Source: Burkholderiaceae bacterium (GTDB taxonomy: Bacteria > Pseudomonadota > Gammaproteobacteria > Burkholderiales > Burkholderiaceae). Taken from it: a DNA stretch of 26,442 bases. The translations under genes were made by a program, and so were the position numbers. Numbering within the stretch: the stretch's first letter is position 1; every line of letters begins with the position of its first letter. The stretch is taken from the NCBI GenBank assembly GCA_023253905.1, contig JALREG010000019.1, positions 1-26,442 of the forward strand. Reading direction: 5' to 3'. This document shows positions 21,293 to 26,442 of the stretch, one piece after another. Below the pieces are notes generated by a model. The model saw only the letters and a program-made list of their open reading frames with translations, ran no database searches and was not told where the DNA came from.

Positions 21293-22272
21293 GTTCGATC
21301 GATCGCCGAACCGCTGGCCGCGCGCTGCTCGCTGCCGGAGCCCTTACTGCCGTGGGCGGTGCCGCGCGCGCCCAGAACTGGCCCACCCGTCCCATCAGGC
21401 TCGTTGTGCCCTTTGCAACCGGTGGCGGCTCTGACTTCATTGGCCGTTTCATGGCCCAACGTCTCGGCCAGGCGCTGGGTCAGCCGATGGTGGTTGAAAA
21501 CCGACCCGGTGCGGGCAGTACGCTCGGGATCGAGCTGGTGGTGAAGGCACCCCCAGACGGGCACACCTTCGGATTGATCGCATCGAGTTACACCGTCACG
21601 CCCAGTCTTTATCGACTGCGTTTCGACCCTGTCACCGACATCACGCCCGTGATCCAGTTTTCTCAAGGCCCGATGCTGGTCGTGGTGCCTAAGTCACTTC
21701 CCGTCGCAAATTTCAGCGAGCTGGTGGCGCTTGCCCGGGCGCGGCCCGGCTCGCTCAATTACGCATCGGCCGGGCAGGGCAGTATCACGCATCTCGCGTG
21801 CGCGCTGTTCGCCGATATGGCGGGGCTTCAGATGACGCACATCCCCTACAAGGGGACGGGCCCCGCGCTCACTGACACCATGGCAGGACAGACGCAGCTG
21901 TTTTTCAGCAGCACCGCGACTGCACTTCCCCATGTGCAGTCGGGGGCGCTGCGCGCGCTCGCGGTGACGACCCGCGAACGGCTCGGCACCCTGGCCGCGA
22001 TTCCGACGATCGCTGAGTCGGGGCTACCTGCCTATGACGTACCGCTCTGGCACGGCATGATTGGCCCAGCCGGCGTGTCTTCTGACATCGTTACGCGCCT
22101 GGTGAGCGAGAGCCGTCGCACGCTCTCGCTTCGTGAAACCGCAGAGCAGCTCGCGCAAGATGGCGTGGCGCCTGCGCCTGAGGGATCGCCCACTCAGTTT
22201 CGCGACCGCATCCGCAGCGAAATCGAACAGTGGCGCGGCGTGGTGGCGCGCGCGGGCGTGCGGATCGAGTGA
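21289..22272 (+). CDS. Tripartite tricarboxylate transporter (Bug/TctC) family solute-binding protein
   Basis: 327 residues. An N-terminal signal (DRRTAGRALLAAGALTAVGG, ending near ARAQ) contains twin arginines and may use Tat or Sec. The mature start NWPTRPIRLVVPFATGGGSD and later VENRPGAGSTLG, IPYKGTGPALTD and YDVPLWHGMIGPAG are hallmarks of Bug proteins, which bind carboxylates such as citrate, aspartate, nicotinate or terephthalate in the periplasm. These receptors expanded massively in Burkholderiales, mostly without TctAB membrane partners, and none is seen here. It is coupled to the MFS gene by ATGA and followed after 31 bp by another MFS gene. The context suggests binding of the same carboxylate or aromatic acid that the operon degrades. 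Ligand unknown. Confidence 0.92.
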   Translation: MSSIDRRTAGRALLAAGALTAVGGAARAQNWPTRPIRLVVPFATGGGSDFIGRFMAQRLGQALGQPMVVENRPGAGSTLGIELVVKAPPDGHTFGLIASSYTVTPSLYRLRFDPVTDITPVIQFSQGPMLVVVPKSLPVANFSELVALARARPGSLNYASAGQGSITHLACALFADMAGLQMTHIPYKGTGPALTDTMAGQTQLFFSSTATALPHVQSGALRALAVTTRERLGTLAAIPTIAESGLPAYDVPLWHGMIGPAGVSSDIVTRLVSESRRTLSLRETAEQLAQDGVAPAPEGSPTQFRDRIRSEIEQWRGVVARAGVRIE

Positions 22273-22291
22273 TTCATCGCCAACCGCTCGC

Positions 22292-22297
22292 AGGAGG
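22292..22297 (+). promoter_or_regulatory. Shine-Dalgarno deciding a TTG start
   Basis: AGGAGG lies 6 bases before TTG 22304. No ATG or GTG in the frame is near the expected N-terminus, so this site decides the start of the MFS gene. Confidence 0.65.
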
Positions 22298-22303
22298 GCG
22301 CCC

Positions 22304-23491
22304 TTGGTAACGCAGCCGGTCCGGCTGGTGGCGGCGCTCGTGTTCTGCAACACCTTTGCGCTCGGCGCCTTCCCGGTGCTGCTGCCAGATATCGCGCAGC
22401 AGACGGGCTATGACGATGTGGCGCTTGGCGTCCTGGCGGGGGCCTTCGGCTTTGCCCGGTTGCTCTGCGATCTGCCAGCGGGGCTCCTTCTTTCTCGCTA
22501 TCTGAGGGCGGCCATCCTGCTGGGCGCTGCCGCACTCACTTCCGGCAATCTTCTCCTTTTTTCCGGGCATGAACTCTGGATGCTGGTGCTGGGTCGGGGA
22601 CTGTACGGCGCGGGTCATGCGACGCTTCTCCTCAGTGTGCTGATCACGGTCTCGCGATTTGCCGCATCGAGTGGCCATGCGTTCTCACTCAACGTGGTCG
22701 AGTTCAGTGGCATGCTTGGCATGCTGCTCGGGATGCTGCTCGTGGCGGTTTTGCCCGATGGCTGGCCTTGGCAGCGGGCGTTAATGCTTGCGTCCGCCCC
22801 CCAGTTGTTGGGTCTCTTACTCCTGCCTGGTCTTCTTCGGGTGGTGGGGTCTGGCGAACCCGTGCTGTCTGCGGCGCGCCTTGAGGGGGAGGGGGACAGC
22901 CCGGCTCGTGCACCCCGGTGGCATGAACTCATCAGCCTGAATCGCCTCACGATGCTCGCCTGGCTGAGCGGCTTTGTTCTCGCGGTAGCCTGGGCCGCCG
23001 TGGGCCAGTTCATCCTGCCACTTCGCGCCGCACGCGAGTTCGAGCTGTCCCGGATTGGTGTGGCGATGATGCTCGCGTTACCGCAGGTGGTGGATCTGTG
23101 CTTTCTGCTACCGCTTGGCAGGCTGGCCGATCGGGTGTCGCGGGTCCGTCTGCTCGGGGTGATTCTGCTGGTGCTCTCGTTGGGTATTGCTGCGATGGCT
23201 TTCGGAAGTTTTTCCTGGGCGGTGTTGGGCTGCGCGCTGTTCGGAATCGGGCTCGCAGCCTGGATGCTGCCCATCAGCCTGCTGGGACGCCCGTCATCGC
23301 CGCGTGCGGCGGCGCTACGCGTGTCGCTGCATCGCACATTTGTCGATGCAGGCGTCTTCTTTGGGCCCTTGGGTGCAGGCCTCCTTGCCGAATCGGGGCT
23401 GCTCTGGGTGGCGGGTATCGTGTCTGCCGTGGGGCTGCTTGGGGTGGGCGTGGCGCTCCTTGTGCATGATCACCTGCGCGAGAAGCCTTAG
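22304..23491 (+). CDS. MFS transporter (second type, TTG start)
   Basis: About 395 residues in 12 membrane helices. It begins VTQPVRLVAALVFCNTFALGAFPVLLPDIAQQTG, a typical TM1, and shows GRGLYGAGHATLLLSVL in TM4 and a motif-A-like LGRLADRVSRVRLLG between TM8 and TM9. It shares no obvious identity with the two OFA-like transporters nearby. The start is the TTG at 22304, supported by AGGAGG; the longer open frame to 22133 runs back through the TctC gene in another frame and is rejected. It lies 31 bp after the TctC-like gene and 33 bp before the acyl-CoA synthetase, so within the operon. It may export a product or import a second substrate. Confidence 0.85.
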   Translation: MVTQPVRLVAALVFCNTFALGAFPVLLPDIAQQTGYDDVALGVLAGAFGFARLLCDLPAGLLLSRYLRAAILLGAAALTSGNLLLFSGHELWMLVLGRGLYGAGHATLLLSVLITVSRFAASSGHAFSLNVVEFSGMLGMLLGMLLVAVLPDGWPWQRALMLASAPQLLGLLLLPGLLRVVGSGEPVLSAARLEGEGDSPARAPRWHELISLNRLTMLAWLSGFVLAVAWAAVGQFILPLRAAREFELSRIGVAMMLALPQVVDLCFLLPLGRLADRVSRVRLLGVILLVLSLGIAAMAFGSFSWAVLGCALFGIGLAAWMLPISLLGRPSSPRAAALRVSLHRTFVDAGVFFGPLGAGLLAESGLLWVAGIVSAVGLLGVGVALLVHDHLREKP

Positions 23492-23524
23492 CGGCCGGCA
23501 TGGTGCAGGTAGCGGGAGTCATTG

Positions 23525-25192
23525 ATGAGTAGCCACAAAGACCGGGTCACCGAAGCGGATCTGTCCAGGGAATGGTCCCGCTTCACATTCGATGATGCGC
23601 TACGAGACAGCGCCCGACGATTCCCCGAGCGTCGGGCCCTGGTCGGGCCCGCGCACTCGATCACCTACGCCGAATTTGACCGCGCGGCGGATGAACTCGC
23701 ACATGGACTGGCTGCGCAGGGCATCGGGCGGGGCGATCAGGTGGCCATCTGGATGACCAACTGCCCCGAGTGGGTGGTGTGCTGGATGGCTTGCGTGCGG
23801 GTAGGTGCTGTGCTCGTGACCCTCAACACCCGGTTCAAACAGGAAGAGGTTGAGTACATCCTCCGGCAGTCTGATGCAAAGCTCCTGATTGCGATGGATC
23901 GGTTCTGGAATATCGACTTTCTGGCGATCATTCGCGAACTGGTGCCAGAAAGCGCGCACGCTCCGTCCGCTGGCTGGCGGAGCGCGAGGCTGCCGCAACT
24001 GCGTTCGATTGTTCTGTGGGGCGATACGGCGCCCCCTGGCACGCTCAACCTGGCCGGGCTCCGCGCGATGGGCGCAGCACGCCTTGCACAGGGAGCGCAA
24101 CTGCCCCGGGTGTCGGTCGAACACCCTGTGATTATTGTGTATACCTCAGGAACCACTGGCCATCCCAAGGGGGCTGTGCATGACCATCGGGTGCTTCGCA
24201 ACGCGGCCAATATCGCGCGGGTGATGCGGATCACGCCTTCCGACGTGATCCTGGGGCACATGCCGTTCTATCACATTGCCGGGGCGATCACTGCGTGCAC
24301 TACCGCTATTTTGCTGGGCTGCACCAACGTCACCTTGCCGCATTGGCAGCCCGATGAAGCGCTGGAGGTGATCGACCGCGAGCGCGTGTCGATCTTTGGT
24401 GGCATCCCCACGCATTTCATTGACTGTATCGATGCAGTCGAGCGACGCGGCCAGTCGCCGGTCAGCCTGCGCTCGGCGTGGATAGGCGGTGCGCCGGTTA
24501 CGCCCGACGTTGCGCTGGCTGCGCGCGCGGCGCTGGGGCTTGAGGCGCTGATCGCCGTTTACGGGATGACCGAGACCACAGCGGTCACCAATGCGAGTGG
24601 GTTCGATGATCCACTCGAGATTCTCTGCGACAACAAAGGCCGACCGATTGGCGACTTCGAGGTTGGCGTGTTCGAACCGGGTGGCAGTCAAGCGCTGCCC
24701 GTGGGCGAGGTGGGGGAGATCCGGATCCGCGGCCATGTGGTGATGCAGGGCTACTACCGTAACGACCTGGCCACTGCCGAAGTGCGATCGCCCGATGGCT
24801 GGTTTAGAAGTGGCGATCTCGGGTCATTGGATGACGCGGGCTACCTCAAGATTACCGGCCGTCTGAAGGAGATGTTCATCGTGGGCGGCACCAACGCCTA
24901 CCCTGCCGAGATCGAGCGCCTGCTGCAGGCCGAGCCCGAGGTGAAGCAGGCGGTTGTGGTGGGTGTGCCCGACCGTCGTCTCGGTGAAGTCGGGTTTGCG
25001 TTCGTTCAGCTGCATGAAGGCGAGCGGCTTCAGACTGAAGTGTTGATCGCGAAGCTGCGCACTCGGATGGCTGATTACAAGGTTCCCCGCTTTGTCGAAT
25101 TCGTGACGGACTTCCCGCGAACTACCACCGGCAAAATTCAGCGTTTTGTCCTTCAGCGGCAAGCGCGTGAGCGGGTCTCAAATCCTGCCTGA
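23525..25192 (+). CDS. Acyl-CoA synthetase (AMP-dependent, ANL superfamily)
   Basis: 555 residues. Activates a carboxylic acid with ATP to acyl-AMP and then to acyl-CoA. Landmarks: the phosphate-binding loop VYTSGTTGHPKGAVHDHR (about 203-220), YGMTETTAVTNASG (A5), GWFRSGDLGSLDDAGYLKITGRLKEMF (A7/A8 hinge) and the catalytic lysine in PRTTTGKIQ near residue 536 (A10). The N-terminal pattern (YAEFDRAADELAHGL) and MPFYHIAG are typical of medium-chain or aromatic-type acid ligases. The start ATG 23525 follows GGGAG by 6 bases. The substrate is not readable from the sequence; beside the monooxygenase it may activate an acid produced from a ketone, or a carboxylate brought in by the upstream transporters. 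Confidence 0.92.
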   Translation: MSSHKDRVTEADLSREWSRFTFDDALRDSARRFPERRALVGPAHSITYAEFDRAADELAHGLAAQGIGRGDQVAIWMTNCPEWVVCWMACVRVGAVLVTLNTRFKQEEVEYILRQSDAKLLIAMDRFWNIDFLAIIRELVPESAHAPSAGWRSARLPQLRSIVLWGDTAPPGTLNLAGLRAMGAARLAQGAQLPRVSVEHPVIIVYTSGTTGHPKGAVHDHRVLRNAANIARVMRITPSDVILGHMPFYHIAGAITACTTAILLGCTNVTLPHWQPDEALEVIDRERVSIFGGIPTHFIDCIDAVERRGQSPVSLRSAWIGGAPVTPDVALAARAALGLEALIAVYGMTETTAVTNASGFDDPLEILCDNKGRPIGDFEVGVFEPGGSQALPVGEVGEIRIRGHVVMQGYYRNDLATAEVRSPDGWFRSGDLGSLDDAGYLKITGRLKEMFIVGGTNAYPAEIERLLQAEPEVKQAVVVGVPDRRLGEVGFAFVQLHEGERLQTEVLIAKLRTRMADYKVPRFVEFVTDFPRTTTGKIQRFVLQRQARERVSNPA

Positions 25193-25291
25193 GACCGGCG
25201 GCCGTGTGGCGCGTCCCGGTGTATGGTGATCGGTCATTTACCCGTTCCTGTCGGCCTGCCAAGGGCTGTTGAGCTCCCCGGAGAATTTTTG
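25193..25291 (+). promoter_or_regulatory. Intergenic region before the monooxygenase gene
   Basis: The 99 bp are longer than the other gaps of the operon and could contain an extra promoter, but I see no convincing hexamers. A GGAG (25280-25283) eight bases before ATG 25292 supports that start. Confidence 0.3.
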
Positions 25292-26442
25292 ATGTCTGCC
25301 TCCTCCCGTGCCGATGCCCTGCGCGAAGCTTCGGTGCCCACGCTTCTCATGTGTCTTGCGCAGATCACGCGCGATCCGCGCTGGCTGGAAGACCCGTTTC
25401 GCCCCAAGCGCGATATCTCCATTTTTGCCGAACGTAGCGGCGGGCTGTCGGAGGCCGCTCAGGAGGTGGTCCGCGAGGCGATTGCCGAGGTGCTTGATGA
25501 ACTGGCCGATGGCCGACGGTCACTGCCGCCCCCACTTGCTGCCGATGAGCTCGCGCGCATGATGAGCGTGTGTGTGGGCGAAAATGTCCCGCGCGAATAC
25601 ACCGACATGACGATGGAGGAGATGGGCTTTGCAAGCCGCGAGGTGCGCTGGAACGCGCCGCCCGAGCGCGGTACGCTTGAGCGGTTTCGGGTGCTGGTGG
25701 TGGGTTGCGGTTTTTCCGGCCTGTGTGCGGCCGGGCGCCTGCGCGAGCTCGGAATTGCCTTTGATATCGTCGACAAGAACCCCTCCCTGGGGGGTACCTG
25801 GTTTGAAAACAACTATCCGGAAGCCGGCGTCGATACGCCCAATCACTATTACTCCTATTCCTTTGCGCCCAATCTGGCCTGGACCAGCAACTACTCCAAG
25901 CGCGATGAGGTGGTGGCCTATCAGCGGACGGTAGCCGACCAGCTTGGCATCCGCGAAAAAATCGAGTTCGGCGTGCGAGTCGAGCAGATGCGCTGGGATG
26001 ACGCACAGAGCGTCTGGGAGGTTCACCTGCGCGATGCAAAGGGCGTTGAGTCGCAGCGGCGCTACCAGGCGGTGATTTCGGCCACCGGGCAGCTGAATCA
26101 GCCCAAGACCGCGTCTATCCGGGGGCTGGAACAGTTTGCCGGGCCAGCCTGGCATTCCGCACGCTGGCGTCATGACGTTGCGCTTGAAGGTCAGCGCATC
26201 GCTGTGGTGGGAACTGGCGCGAGCGCCATGCAGTTCCTGAGGAGCGTCGCCGCCCGCGCAGCCAAGGTGACCGTGTTCCAGCGCTCGCCGCAGTGGGCGC
26301 GCCCGCCGCAGGACTATCACGGCACCGTCAGCCCCGAATCCAACTGGCTGCTCGAGCACATTCCCTACTACTACGCCTGGTATCGCTTCGGTCTGATGTG
26401 GCGCTTTGGTGATGGCCTGCTGCCCACCGTGCGTCGCGATCC
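25292..26442 (+). CDS. Baeyer-Villiger monooxygenase, 4-hydroxyacetophenone monooxygenase-like (3' end cut by window)
   Basis: 383 codons visible of an expected 600-650; no stop before the window end. Flavin (FAD) and NADPH-dependent oxygenase inserting oxygen beside a ketone carbonyl to give an ester or lactone. The BVMO fingerprint FxGxxxHxxxW is present as FAGPAWHSARW (about 282-292). The FAD dinucleotide-binding motif is VLVVGCGFSGLCAAGRL (about 134-150), the NADPH motif is VVGTGASAMQFL, and the GGTWFENNYPEAGVD motif is typical. An N-terminal domain of about 120 residues (VPTLLMCLAQITRDPRWL) matches the extension of HAPMO-type enzymes. Start: ATG 25292 with GGAG upstream. Last visible gene of the operon; the upstream ligase and transporters suggest aromatic or alicyclic ketone catabolism. 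Whether C-terminal motifs are intact cannot be seen. Confidence 0.9.
   Translation, partial: MSASSRADALREASVPTLLMCLAQITRDPRWLEDPFRPKRDISIFAERSGGLSEAAQEVVREAIAEVLDELADGRRSLPPPLAADELARMMSVCVGENVPREYTDMTMEEMGFASREVRWNAPPERGTLERFRVLVVGCGFSGLCAAGRLRELGIAFDIVDKNPSLGGTWFENNYPEAGVDTPNHYYSYSFAPNLAWTSNYSKRDEVVAYQRTVADQLGIREKIEFGVRVEQMRWDDAQSVWEVHLRDAKGVESQRRYQAVISATGQLNQPKTASIRGLEQFAGPAWHSARWRHDVALEGQRIAVVGTGASAMQFLRSVAARAAKVTVFQRSPQWARPPQDYHGTVSPESNWLLEHIPYYYAWYRFGLMWRFGDGLLPTVRRD

Noticed and set aside
25520..26359. Minus-strand frame of 279 codons opposite the monooxygenase
   Set aside because: The plus-strand monooxygenase has all expected motifs here; the antisense translation shows none.
1..26442. 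CRISPR arrays, tRNA/rRNA genes, insertion sequences and integration sites
   Set aside because: I saw no regularly spaced direct repeats, transposase or integrase motifs, terminal repeats with target duplications, or tRNA-like cloverleaf sequence.

Overview
The window looks like chromosomal DNA from a GC-rich betaproteobacterium, most likely Burkholderiales. The clues are a Bug/TctC-type binding protein without its TctAB partners, a NitT/TauT ABC operon, a Tat-exported dienelactone hydrolase, a periplasmic HiPIP, and dense GTGA/ATGA gene overlaps. I see no rRNA, tRNA, CRISPR array, insertion sequence or prophage structural gene. The taxonomy is inferred from gene types, not from a marker gene.

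Layout. Positions 1-4351 hold the 3' part of a quinone oxidoreductase-type dehydrogenase, a dienelactone hydrolase (minus), and an MFS transporter translationally coupled to a class I (metazoan-like) cyclic-nucleotide phosphodiesterase. Convergent to the phosphodiesterase is a membrane CACHE-domain class III adenylate cyclase (4409 to about 6619), so a cAMP synthase and a candidate cAMP hydrolase lie tail to tail.

Positions 6694-12417 are the most unusual part: a DUF6447-like small protein, two paralogous GNAT-like proteins with long N-terminal extensions, three mutually dissimilar 2-oxoglutarate/Fe(II) oxygenase-type proteins (one an AspH-type aspartyl/asparaginyl hydroxylase) and a NodU/TobZ-type O-carbamoyltransferase. 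They are arranged as alternating divergent promoter pairs and overlapping convergent ends. I cannot assign a known product. The set reads like an undescribed hydroxylate/acylate/carbamoylate modification system acting on a small molecule, glycan or protein. This is an inference from composition.

Positions 12652-16859 are a minus-strand operon for a NitT/TauT-like ABC importer (two permeases, ATPase, NMT1-type binding protein), preceded by a second, leaderless SBP_bac_3-type binding protein. Next come a PNPOx-like flavin protein (plus), then an isocitrate/isopropylmalate-type dehydrogenase and a HiPIP (minus), and a small TonB-C-like protein (plus).

Positions 19964-26442 are a plus-strand operon: an MFS transporter that is a close duplicate of the one at 2118, a Bug/TctC binding protein, a second and unrelated MFS transporter, an acyl-CoA synthetase and a Baeyer-Villiger monooxygenase of the 4-hydroxyacetophenone monooxygenase type, cut by the window end. 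Together with the dienelactone hydrolase this suggests uptake and breakdown of an aromatic or alicyclic ketone or carboxylate.
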